From Vulcanimicrobiota bacterium (GTDB taxonomy: Bacteria; Vulcanimicrobiota; Vulcanimicrobiia; Vulcanimicrobiales; Vulcanimicrobiaceae), in contig PLTN01000191.1 in NCBI GenBank assembly GCA_003164495.1, forward strand, positions 63,512 through 100,853: a stretch of 37,342 nt of DNA, read 5' to 3'. Position 1 is the stretch's first letter. Each line of letters begins with the position of its first letter. Shown here piece by piece: positions 16,083-23,149 of this stretch. The notes below the pieces were generated by a model that saw nothing but the letters and a program-made list of their open reading frames with translations, had not been told where the DNA came from and ran no database searches. Position numbers and translations under genes: made by a program.

Positions 16083-17060
16083 TTACTTGAATGCGTCGGT
16101 GACGAACGATGGATCGTACAAGTCGCTGATCGCCGGCATCGCTGGAACGACCCCGAACTGGACTTGATACCTGCCGACGTTCTGGATCGCCGGAATCGAG
16201 AGCTTGAGGCTCGTGTTGAAGGCTTTCCATTTTCCGAAATCGACGTCCCAGGCCGCATTCGCGATCGCCGGATCGACCTTCGTCTTGTCGATGAGGACCG
16301 CGACGGAGCCGGCCTTGTTCGCATAACCGTACTGAATCGCTTTGCGTAGCGCGCGCAAGAACTTCAGCACGGTCGGCCGGTTCTTCGCCGCCCAATCGGT
16401 GTTGGCCGCGATACACGTGAAGGCCCAGTCCTTGATCGTGTCGCTCGCCGTCGCGAGCAGAACGTCCCCCTTTGACTCCGCTAGCAGGTCGTAGGGCTGG
16501 GCCAGCATCGCGCCCTGCACGTTGCCGCTCTGAAGCCCGGCATAACGCGCCGTGCTGTTGCCGCCGATCACGATCTGGAAATCATCGAGCGTCATCTTGT
16601 GAGCTGCGGCCAGCGAAGCGAGCGCGATTGCCGTGACGTCTTGCTTCGTGCCGAGCATGACCGACTTGCCCTTGAGGTCGGCCCACGACTTGATGCTCGG
16701 GACCACCACCAGCGAGTAGGGGTTCACGACGAACATCGGCGCGACGACCTTGAGCGGCAGGTTGTGCGAAACCGCGGCGATCTCGCTGTCGCAGCCGTTG
16801 TCGACCATATTGGCCCCGTTGGTCGCGACCAGGTTGATGACGTTGGGCGGCGAGTTGCCCTCGATGATCGAGACCGACAGTCCCTCGTCCTTGTAGAAGC
16901 CCTCTGCCTGAGCGATGTAGACGGGCCACTCCGACGCGGTCGGCGTCAGGATGCCGAAGGTCAGCTCGGTCAGGCCGTTTTGAGCGGCCACCGGCGGCGG
17001 AGCGACGAGCAACGTCAGCGCTGCCAGCAACGCGAGCGAGACCAACCTTGGTGCGTTCAT
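16083..17060 (-). CDS. NMT1/SsuA-like ABC substrate-binding protein
   Basis: 325 aa. Signal peptide to about residue 26 (VAPPPVAAQ), then LTFGILTPTASEWPVYIAQAEGFYKDEGL, the opening unit of the PBP2 receptors of the nitrate/sulfonate/aromatic family, and domain 2 with LKGKSVMLGTKQDVTAIALASL. It should deliver an organic anion to the ATPase-permease pair encoded divergently at 17157-18775. ATG 17060 has GGGGA 9 nt upstream. It heads a minus-strand set: receptor, double VOC, CopC-CopD. The link with ring-cleavage-type VOC proteins on both sides suggests an aromatic or hydroxy-aromatic ligand. Confidence 0.87.
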   Translation of the reverse strand: MNAPRLVSLALLAALTLLVAPPPVAAQNGLTELTFGILTPTASEWPVYIAQAEGFYKDEGLSVSIIEGNSPPNVINLVATNGANMVDNGCDSEIAAVSHNLPLKVVAPMFVVNPYSLVVVPSIKSWADLKGKSVMLGTKQDVTAIALASLAAAHKMTLDDFQIVIGGNSTARYAGLQSGNVQGAMLAQPYDLLAESKGDVLLATASDTIKDWAFTCIAANTDWAAKNRPTVLKFLRALRKAIQYGYANKAGSVAVLIDKTKVDPAIANAAWDVDFGKWKAFNTSLKLSIPAIQNVGRYQVQFGVVPAMPAISDLYDPSFVTDAFK

Positions 17061-17156
17061 GCAAATATCCCCATGAGCGGAGTGCTGCGGTGAAAACGGG
17101 AGCCGAAACGGAATTTTGCGCGAGGAGACGGCTTCCCCCCGCCGTACCGTCCATTC

Positions 17157-17939
17157 GTGGCCCTCATTGAGTTCATCGACGTCGGTATGACCTACCAGCG
17201 CCGCGGCGGCGGAGAAACAGTCGCGCTCGAGCGTACCTCCCTGTCGATCGCACCGGGCGAGTTCATCTGCATCGTCGGACCGAGCGGATGCGGGAAGACG
17301 ACGCTGCTGCACTGCCTCGACGGCCTGCAGACGCCGACCAGCGGCCGGATCCTCATCGACGGCCGCGAGATCACGGCTCCCGGACGCGACCGCGCGATGG
17401 TCTTCCAAAGCGCATCGCTGATGCCGTGGCGCACGGTCTTGCGCAACATCACCTACGGTCTCGACCTGCAGGGTGTCGCGCTGCGCGAAGCGCTGCCGCG
17501 CGCCCAAAAGATGATCGAACTCGTGGGCCTCGTCGGTTTCGAGGATCGTCATCCGGGCGAACTCTCCGGCGGCATGCAGCAACGCGTCAACCTGGCGCGC
17601 GCGCTCGTGATCGATCCCGAAGTAATCCTGCTCGACGAGCCGTTTGCCGCGCTCGACGCACAGACGCGCGAGCTGATGCAAACCGAACTCTTGCGCGTGT
17701 GGGATGAAACGAAGAAGACCGCGGTCTTCATCACGCACCAGATCAGCGAAGCCGTGTACCTCGCCGACCGCGTGGTCGTGATGTCCGCGCGTCCGGGGAA
17801 CGTCAAGGCCATCGTTCCGGTGCCGATCGCCCGGCCGCGTCCGGCCAGCGCCCGGCGCGATCCGCAGATGTTCGCGATCGAATCGGAAATCGCCGCATTG
17901 ATCGAAGGCAGCCACACCGAGACGGTGGTGTCGGTATGA
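17157..17939 (+). CDS. ABC transporter ATP-binding protein, SsuB/TauB/NrtD type
   Basis: 260 aa. Walker A GPSGCGKTT (41-49), Q-loop Gln84 (VFQSASLMPW), ABC signature LSGGMQQRV (136-144), Walker B VILLDEP (156-162), H-loop His194 (FITHQISEAV). The short length and LMPWRTVLRN match the nitrate/sulfonate/taurine importers. The GTG start at 17157 is the first in frame with family homology; the next candidate (ATG at residue 11) would cut the first strand. The stop overlaps the permease start (ATGA). It powers uptake with the permease downstream and the receptor encoded divergently, 96 bp away. Confidence 0.92.
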   Translation: MALIEFIDVGMTYQRRGGGETVALERTSLSIAPGEFICIVGPSGCGKTTLLHCLDGLQTPTSGRILIDGREITAPGRDRAMVFQSASLMPWRTVLRNITYGLDLQGVALREALPRAQKMIELVGLVGFEDRHPGELSGGMQQRVNLARALVIDPEVILLDEPFAALDAQTRELMQTELLRVWDETKKTAVFITHQISEAVYLADRVVVMSARPGNVKAIVPVPIARPRPASARRDPQMFAIESEIAALIEGSHTETVVSV

Positions 17940-18775
17940 CGCAGTTGACGCAAACGTCGGGCGGCCTCGTTACCGACGACATCCCCGTTCCGCGCCGCCC
18001 GCCCGCCGCACGCAAGGGCTTGCTCTCACAGCGCAGCATCACGCAGGTGATCTCGATCATCGGCGGCCTCGCGCTCTGGGAGCTGCTGGCGCGCTTTGCC
18101 GTACACAACACGGCGTTCCTCGCGCCGCCGTCGCTCGTTGCGATCCGCTTCTACCAGATGCTGCGCGATGGTTCGCTGCTCTTCAACGGCTGGGTCAGCT
18201 TCCAGGAACTCATCGGCGGCTTCGTGATCGGCGTCGCCGCCGGCATCATCATCGGCGCCGCCATGGTGCAGTGGAAACAGGTCGACGACGCGTTGGAAGT
18301 CTGGATCGCCGCGCTCTACGCCGCACCGATCGTGGCGCTCGCCCCGATCCTGATCATCTGGTTCGGCTTCGGCCCGTGGTCGAAAATCGCCGTCGTCTTC
18401 ATCATGGTCGTCTTCCCGATGGTGATCTGCACGCAGGCCGGGCTCGAATCGGTCGACCGTCGCCTGCTGCTCGTGGCCCGATCGTTTTGCGGTTCGCGCT
18501 GGAAGACGTTCCTCACCGTGGCACTGCCCTCCGCAGCTCCGTTCATCGTATCGGGCATGCGGCAATCGGTCGGCCGCGGACTCGTCGGCGTCGTGATCGG
18601 CGAGCTCTTCGGCGCCAAGGCGGGCCTCGGCAACATCATCACGACGGCCAGCAGCGTCTTCGACATGCCGACCCTCTTCGTTGCCGTCGTGACCCTCGCG
18701 CTGGCCGGCATCATCCTCACCGGCATTCTCCGCTCGTTCGAACTGCGTCTCGCCGCTTGGCGCGACGTCGCATAG
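17936..18775 (+). CDS. ABC transporter permease, SsuC/TauC type
   Basis: 279 aa with six or so TM helices after a hydrophilic 30-residue N-terminus. The cytoplasmic EAA loop that docks on the ATPase is visible in VARSFCGSRWKTFLTVALPSA followed by a Gly-Arg-rich GMRQSVGRGL. Typical of BPD_transp_1 permeases for nitrate, sulfonate or aliphatic/aromatic anions. Overlaps the ATPase gene by 4 nt. Followed by two tandem hairpins before the VOC gene. Confidence 0.92.
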   Translation: MTQLTQTSGGLVTDDIPVPRRPPAARKGLLSQRSITQVISIIGGLALWELLARFAVHNTAFLAPPSLVAIRFYQMLRDGSLLFNGWVSFQELIGGFVIGVAAGIIIGAAMVQWKQVDDALEVWIAALYAAPIVALAPILIIWFGFGPWSKIAVVFIMVVFPMVICTQAGLESVDRRLLLVARSFCGSRWKTFLTVALPSAAPFIVSGMRQSVGRGLVGVVIGELFGAKAGLGNIITTASSVFDMPTLFVAVVTLALAGIILTGILRSFELRLAAWRDVA

Positions 18776-18777
18776 GT

Positions 18778-18820
18778 GGATTCGCCTGCGGCGAATCCTT
18801 CGCGTTTGGGCTTCGCCCAA
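18778..18820 (+). other. Two tandem RNA hairpins between permease and VOC genes
   Basis: Hairpin 1: GGATTCGCC (18778-18786), loop TGC, GGCGAATCC (18790-18798), a perfect 9-bp stem. Hairpin 2: TTGGGC (18806-18811), loop TTC, GCCCAA (18815-18820). No T-run follows, so a Rho-independent terminator is unlikely; partial termination, mRNA processing or 3'-end protection of the transporter mRNA is more likely. The downstream gene has its own ribosome site (AAGGAAA). Confidence 0.6.
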
Positions 18821-18844
18821 GCCGCCCATAAGGAAACGAAAGAT

Positions 18845-19363
18845 ATGTCCGACACCGCAACGCAAACCCAGACGACGCCGATCAAGGTACGCAAGCTCGG
18901 TCATCTCGTCTACGAAGTCAGCGACATCGACCGCTCGACGGCGTTCTGGACGGAGATCATGGGATTCTCCGTCTCCGATACCAACGAGTTCGGCATGGTG
19001 TTCCTGCACAGCGCGGGTGACCATCACTCGATCGCGCTCGTACCGTCGAAAAAGACGGGCCGCCCGTCCGCGGATGCCGGCTTGCGCTTCCATCACTTGG
19101 CGATGGAAGTCGAGAGCGTCGATCAGTTGTTCGCCGCGCGCGACTTCTTGGAGGCGCGCGGCATCCCGATCGATTTCGAGGGCCGGCGCGGCCCGGGCGG
19201 TAACGTCGGCGTCGAATTCATGGACCCCGACGGCTATACGTTCGAGATCTATGCCGACATGGATCAAATCGGCCCCGACGGGAAGACGCGTCCGCCCGAA
19301 CAGTTCGACCGCGTGAAATCGCTCGAAGACGCCGTCGCCCGGCCGCTTCCCGACACGTACTAG
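18845..19363 (+). CDS. VOC family (extradiol dioxygenase-like) protein with intact metal site
   Basis: 172 aa, single VOC unit. All three expected metal ligands are present: H20 (KLGHLVYEV), H84 (RFHHLAMEV), E134 (YTFEIYADM); the DPDGYTFE stretch is the extradiol signature with Tyr replacing the usual His/Gly. It may be an extradiol ring-cleavage dioxygenase or another VOC enzyme. ATG 18845 follows AAGGAAACG by about 7 nt; the upstream in-frame ATG at 18776 lies in the hairpin DNA. It lies in the operon with the importer and is 7 nt from the next gene. It shares the unit layout, and the end MDQIGPDG, with the units of the 410-aa protein (MEQVGWDG). Confidence 0.82.
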   Translation: MSDTATQTQTTPIKVRKLGHLVYEVSDIDRSTAFWTEIMGFSVSDTNEFGMVFLHSAGDHHSIALVPSKKTGRPSADAGLRFHHLAMEVESVDQLFAARDFLEARGIPIDFEGRRGPGGNVGVEFMDPDGYTFEIYADMDQIGPDGKTRPPEQFDRVKSLEDAVARPLPDTY

Positions 19364-19370
19364 CGCCTCG

Positions 19371-20429
19371 ATGAAGGCCGTGATCTTCGAGCGCTTCGGC
19401 GGACCCGAGGTGATGGAATACCGCGACGTTCCGACGCCCGAAGTCGGACCCGACGACGTGCTCGTCGAGGTGCACGCGGTCACCGTCAACCGGGCGCTCG
19501 ACATTCACGTGCGCGAATCCGGCGACGGGCGCAATCCCGTGCTGCCGCTCGTCCTCGGCGTCGACCCGGTCGGCGTGATCGTCAAAGTGGGCGCGAACGT
19601 TCCGCAAACGCGTCTCGGCGAACGCGTTGCCGTGGCGGCATCGGTGCGGTGTGGAACCTGCGGCGCGTGCCTCGACGGCCGCCCCAACGATTGCGTCGCA
19701 ACGCAGCATCTAGGTATTCACCGCTGGGGCGGCTACGCGGAATACGTGCGGATCCCGGCCGATTGCACTATGCCGATTCCCGACAACATGAACTTCCCGG
19801 AAGCGGCCGTCGTCTTCCGCCACTTCCCGACCGCGTTTCATCTGCTCGACTGCAAAGCCGGCATCAAAGCCGGTGAGACCGTGCTGATCATGGGTGCCGC
19901 GGGCGGACTCGGCAACGCCGGCATCCAGGTGGCGAAATATCGCGGCGCGCGCGTGATCGCCGGCGCCGGCACCGATGCGGGTGTCGCGCTGGCACGCGAA
20001 ACCGGCGCCGACGAAGCGGTCAACTACCGCACCGAAAACCTTGAAGCGCGCGTCAACGAACTCACCGGCGGGCGCGGCGTCGACATCGTGTTCGAGAATA
20101 TCGGCGCGCCGGATCTGTGGCCGGCGGCCTTCAACTCGCTCGGCGGCGGCGGACGCCTCGTTACCGCGGGCGCGCACGGCGGCGGTACCGTTACGCTCGA
20201 CGTGAAACGGCTCTACCGCCGCAAGCTGCGCGTGATCGGCGGCGCGGGTTCCGACCCCTGGGATATCGAGGCGACGGTTGCCGGGGCCGCGAGCGGAGCG
20301 TTGCACGGCGCGATCGATCGCGTGCTGCCGCTCTCCGAAGTTGCGGAAGCGCACCGGCTCGTGACCGAGCGCGAAGTCACCGGTAAGGTCGTGCTCGTGC
20401 CCGAACGCGTCCTCGCGCTAACGAACTAG
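19371..20429 (+). CDS. MDR-superfamily alcohol dehydrogenase/quinone oxidoreductase-like, structural zinc only
   Basis: 352 aa. GroES-like domain, then the Rossmann fold with GAAGGLGNAGIQVAK as cofactor site (around 170-185). Four Cys for structural zinc are present in CGTCGACLDGRPNDC, but the catalytic-zinc ligands are not: the usual C-G-T-D is VNRALD and the G-H-E is GVDPVG. So reduction of an enone or quinone-type substrate, or a non-zinc mechanism, is likelier than classical alcohol oxidation. It sits 7 nt after the VOC gene, in the operon with the importer. Its last 12 nt overlap the end of the convergent 193-aa gene. Confidence 0.82.
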   Translation: MKAVIFERFGGPEVMEYRDVPTPEVGPDDVLVEVHAVTVNRALDIHVRESGDGRNPVLPLVLGVDPVGVIVKVGANVPQTRLGERVAVAASVRCGTCGACLDGRPNDCVATQHLGIHRWGGYAEYVRIPADCTMPIPDNMNFPEAAVVFRHFPTAFHLLDCKAGIKAGETVLIMGAAGGLGNAGIQVAKYRGARVIAGAGTDAGVALARETGADEAVNYRTENLEARVNELTGGRGVDIVFENIGAPDLWPAAFNSLGGGGRLVTAGAHGGGTVTLDVKRLYRRKLRVIGGAGSDPWDIEATVAGAASGALHGAIDRVLPLSEVAEAHRLVTEREVTGKVVLVPERVLALTN

Positions 20430-20999
20430 CCGATCGCCCGGTTCCGGCGGCGGCTCGGGGGGTGCCGGAACCGTCGGCATCTCGTGATTGGCGTAGAGCG
20501 CAATGCGTTCGATGCGCCCGTCGTTGCCGCTGATGATCGCGATACCGTGCTGCCAGCGCGCTTGGAAGGCGTGCTGATAGACGATCGAGCGCGCCCCGCC
20601 TTCGCGTCCGGCTTGAGAGATGAAATATTCCGGCAACGTCGTGATGCGATTGCCGATGCCGATGTCGCCCGGCTGCACTTTGAAGATACCGTTGGCCGGC
20701 GGCGTGTCGCGCGGTAGATTTTCCGTCTTCGCAAGGTAGTGCTCGATGCCGATCAGCACTTGGCCGCGATAGATCGCCGAGAGCACCCAGCGCTGATTGC
20801 GCAAACCGGCCGCTGCCCACGTCCGCCAGCCCGGTGCCGGATACTCGATCGCCGGCCCCATGCGCCGTTCGATCGCGCGACGCGTGGTGAACCCGGGCAC
20901 GAAGCTGAGCAAGTCGCTCTCAAGCGTCATCGGAACGGCCGACGGCGGTTTCACGGGCGCGACCGGAGGCTTCTTCTTACCGAACAGGCCGACGAACAT
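20418..20999 (-). CDS. Conserved-looking hypothetical protein
   Basis: 193 aa, no family recognised. N-terminus MFVGLFGKKKPPVAPVKPP is short, basic and Pro-rich, not a standard signal peptide. The middle has a globular pattern (LLSFVPGFTTRRAIERRMGPAIEY.., RWVLSAIYRGQVLIGIEHYLAKTE) and a segment IAIISGNDGRIERIALYANHEM; the end is Pro/Glu-rich. Last gene of the minus-strand group headed at 24 kb, 47 nt after the MarR gene. Convergent overlap of 12 nt with the dehydrogenase. Confidence 0.65.
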   Translation of the reverse strand: MFVGLFGKKKPPVAPVKPPSAVPMTLESDLLSFVPGFTTRRAIERRMGPAIEYPAPGWRTWAAAGLRNQRWVLSAIYRGQVLIGIEHYLAKTENLPRDTPPANGIFKVQPGDIGIGNRITTLPEYFISQAGREGGARSIVYQHAFQARWQHGIAIISGNDGRIERIALYANHEMPTVPAPPEPPPEPGDRLVR

Positions 21000-21046
21000 C
21001 GGCCAAACTTTCTCGCCCGCCGCGGCGAAGGCCGCTTTTCACGCCG

Positions 21047-21478
21047 TCAGTCGAGCGCGATGCGCCCCAAGAGCGCCATTAAGTGATCGCGCTCCGCCGG
21101 CGCGAGCGGTGCCAGCGTTTCGCTCTGCGCACGCGCGCTCAGCTCGGCGATTTCGCCGGCCTGGCGCTCGCCGCCGGGCGAAAGCCGAACGCGCAGTTGG
21201 CGCTGATCCGACGGGTGCGGTTCGACCACGATCAAGGCTTGCTTTTTGAGGCGTGCGACCAAGCCATGCACGTTAGCCGGTTCCATCCCGATCGCACGGC
21301 CGAGATCCGCTTGCGAAAGCGGACCGCGCGCGTGCAGCGTCATCACCGTTGCCGCCTGCATCGGCGTGATGCCGACGTCTTTCAGCAACCGGCTGGTGTT
21401 GCTCTTGGCACGATGATAGGCGCGGCGGAGCAGATGGCCGACACGATGCTCCGCCTCGAAATCGAGTTCTTCCCTCAG
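21047..21478 (-). CDS. MarR family transcriptional regulator, start codon non-canonical or lost
   Basis: Winged-helix regulator: GITPMQAATVMTLHARGPLSQADLGRAIGMEPANVHGLVARLKKQALIVVEPHPSDQRQLRVRLSPGG covers helix-turn-helix and wing (DQR.RLSPxG is the MarR hallmark). The frame codes for a proper N-terminal helix (EELDFEAEHRVGHLLRRAYHRAKSN) upstream of the first canonical start (TTG 21388), yet no ATG/GTG/TTG precedes that helix; I give the CTG at 21478 as the boundary (143 aa, usual MarR length). The dispersed repeat at 21484-21507 abuts this point and may have replaced the original start. Likely ligand: an aromatic acid; likely target: the palindromes at 22392-22414. Alternative: TTG 21388, giving a 113-aa shortened protein. 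Confidence 0.7.
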   Translation of the reverse strand: MREELDFEAEHRVGHLLRRAYHRAKSNTSRLLKDVGITPMQAATVMTLHARGPLSQADLGRAIGMEPANVHGLVARLKKQALIVVEPHPSDQRQLRVRLSPGGERQAGEIAELSARAQSETLAPLAPAERDHLMALLGRIALD

Positions 21479-21483
21479 CTTAG

Positions 21484-21507
21484 CCTGCCCTGAGCGGAGT
21501 CGAGGGG
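21484..21507. repeat. Dispersed repeat, single copy at the 5' end of the MarR gene
   Basis: CCTGCCCTGAGCGGAGTCGAGGGG; its reverse complement matches the copy at 24110-24136 almost exactly (CCTTCGACTCCGCTCAGGGCAGGCT there). Lies between the PBP2-fold gene stop (21511) and the first MarR codons. Confidence 0.75.
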
Positions 21508-21510
21508 TGG

Positions 21511-22392
21511 TTAACGCGCCGACGCGACGGCTTCTTCGAACCGGCCCGCGCCGATCTTATCGGCGTCGAAGATGCCGCGCTCTTCCACCCAGCGGTGCGT
21601 TTCTTCGTACATCGTCTTCGAATACGGCTCGAAGATCAGCCGCTCGCCGGGACCGAAGCGGCGCACGTCGACCAACGGACGAAACCGCTCCTGCAACTCG
21701 TTCTGATAGTAGTGCACGTACTTCTGGTGACGCACGTCGATATCGGCTTGCGCGCGCCGCAACGCCGCATAGTACTTCTTCACATCGTCGAGGTCGGCGT
21801 CTTTCGACACCATCCCGGCGATCATGAACGTCGTATCGGTGATAACGCGGAAGCCGAGCTGCTCGAGGATATAGCGTTGCATGCCGAACACGTTCGCGGC
21901 CTTCGCCTCGCGCGCGATCATCGCGTCGACGCGCTCGTCGGGCAAACCGCCGAAGCGCAACTTGATCTGATCCGCCGGCAGATATTCTTCGAGCGACTGA
22001 ATCGTCGCGTAGTGGCTGCCGGAATGATAGCCGACGTAGACCTCGACGCCGGCAAGCTGTTCGGGCTTCGTGATCGTCGACTCGGGCGGCACCATGATCG
22101 CGCCCGGCGAGATCGAGTAGCATTCACCCCATAGCGTACCGTAGTCGGCGGATGCCGCCATGTTGACGGTCCAGTGGCACGCGCAGCTCACGGTTGCCTC
22201 GCGACCGGTCTCGTAGGACTCATACGCACCGTGCTTCTTGCCTTCGGCCGTCATGACTCGAGCCGGGTCAGGCTGACCGAGATCGTTTTTCTTGAGGACG
22301 TAGTCCGTCAAACCCTCAGCCACATAGTAGCCCTTCTCTTCCGCAACCCATTCCTGAAGGCGCCCGTGCGTGTGGATGACAAACGTGCTCAT
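21511..22392 (-). CDS. PBP2-fold (NMT1/SsuA-like) protein without signal peptide
   Basis: 293 aa. It begins directly in the fold (MSTFVIHTHGRLQEWVAEEKGYYVAEGL, i.e. first strand plus helix of the binding-protein family), continues with a domain-two strand LAGVEVYVGYHSGSHYATIQ, and has no signal sequence, so it should be cytoplasmic. Unusual motifs: SCACHWTVNMAA and RFGGLPDERVDAMIAREAKAAN. PBP2-fold proteins without export are known as enzymes (to my knowledge 4,5-dihydroxyphthalate decarboxylase belongs to this fold) or as receptors exported otherwise. With a phthalate-type dioxygenase pair in the same window, a decarboxylase role is an attractive inference, not demonstrated. Promoter -10 lies 6 nt from the ATG and coincides with palindromes likely bound by MarR. 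Confidence 0.72.
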   Translation of the reverse strand: MSTFVIHTHGRLQEWVAEEKGYYVAEGLTDYVLKKNDLGQPDPARVMTAEGKKHGAYESYETGREATVSCACHWTVNMAASADYGTLWGECYSISPGAIMVPPESTITKPEQLAGVEVYVGYHSGSHYATIQSLEEYLPADQIKLRFGGLPDERVDAMIAREAKAANVFGMQRYILEQLGFRVITDTTFMIAGMVSKDADLDDVKKYYAALRRAQADIDVRHQKYVHYYQNELQERFRPLVDVRRFGPGERLIFEPYSKTMYEETHRWVEERGIFDADKIGAGRFEEAVASAR

Positions 22393-22414
22393 ATCATTAT
22401 GATAATAACATTAT
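22392..22414 (-). promoter_or_regulatory. Overlapping palindromes, candidate MarR operator
   Basis: On the minus strand: ATAATGTTATTAT (22414-22402, perfect inverted repeat with a GTT centre), ATTATCATAAT (perfect, 1-nt centre) and TATCATAATGATA (22404-22392, perfect 13-bp), all overlapping. The block is the most AT-rich in the neighbourhood. It covers the -10 box and reaches the first base of the start codon, where a bound MarR dimer would block RNA polymerase. Confidence 0.6.
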
Positions 22415-22428
22415 TCAGCCGGCGTCAA
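22399..22428 (-). promoter_or_regulatory. Promoter of the PBP2-fold gene, probably leaderless
   Basis: TTGACG (22428-22423), 18 nt spacer, TATCAT (22404-22399), 6 nt to the ATG at 22392. The -35 box lies inside the last codons of the upstream alpha/beta-hydrolase gene. No ribosome site precedes the ATG, consistent with a leaderless mRNA. Confidence 0.55.
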
Positions 22429-23137
22429 GCCCGGCCCGGCGGGCCGCGGCGATCAGGGCCGCCGTGAGCTCTTCGGGGGCATCGAGCATTACGTCGTGGC
22501 CGCTCGGGATCGCGTCGACGAACCAGCCGCCCTCGGCGCTGACCCGGGCGCGCGCTTCGTCGAAGCCCGGTGAGCGATAGTTGCCGGCGCGCAAGTACGT
22601 CTTGTGCGCGCAGCGCTCGCGTGCGCCCGTGAGCGCCAAACCTTCGGTGAACGTCTTCATCGGCTGCGGCACGCATTGGGCATCGACATACGCGCGGTCG
22701 GCTTCGTTCACGCCGAAGCTCGCGGCCGGAATCGGCGGCAGATATCCCGACGCGGCGGCGGCCTCGAAACGCTCGCGCGTGGCGGCGGGTGCGGTGTCCA
22801 TCAGCGACTGGCCGTCGCCGGGGACGAACGCATCGAGGAAGACCAGGGCGGCGATGCGTTCGGGCGCGGCTTCCACGACGCCGGTGATCACGTTGCCGCC
22901 GTAGGAGTGGCCGCACAGCACGACCTCGCGCAAATCTTCGAACTTCAGCACGTTGACGATGTCGGTAACGTGCGTGCTCAACGTAATGTCCGGGCCGGCA
23001 AGATGCACCCGCTCGCCGAGCCCCGTCAGCGTCGGCGTGAACACGCGATGCCCGCGGGCGCGCAACGCATCGGCGACACGCGTGTAACACCATCCGCCGT
23101 GCCACGCACCGTGGACGAGAACGAACGTCGTCGGCAT
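22415..23137 (-). CDS. Alpha/beta-hydrolase, EstC/methyl-esterase-like
   Basis: 240 aa cytoplasmic. HGAWHGGWCY (residues 9-18) is the oxyanion-hole strand of the plant methylesterase/EstC group; nucleophile Ser in CGHSYGGNV; catalytic His in PSGHDVMLDAPEEL near the end. It would cleave a small ester or amide. The ribosome site AAGGAGAG overlaps the stop codon of the TonB-like gene upstream, so translation is coupled. Substrate unknown. Confidence 0.85.
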   Translation of the reverse strand: MPTTFVLVHGAWHGGWCYTRVADALRARGHRVFTPTLTGLGERVHLAGPDITLSTHVTDIVNVLKFEDLREVVLCGHSYGGNVITGVVEAAPERIAALVFLDAFVPGDGQSLMDTAPAATRERFEAAAASGYLPPIPAASFGVNEADRAYVDAQCVPQPMKTFTEGLALTGARERCAHKTYLRAGNYRSPGFDEARARVSAEGGWFVDAIPSGHDVMLDAPEELTAALIAAARRAGLDAG

Positions 23138-23149
23138 GAGAGGCTCTCC

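Noticed and set aside
18026-19504. 492-codon minus-strand frame
   Set aside because: Runs antisense to permease, VOC and dehydrogenase genes and is full of Asp/Arg/His runs typical of mirrored high-GC coding DNA.
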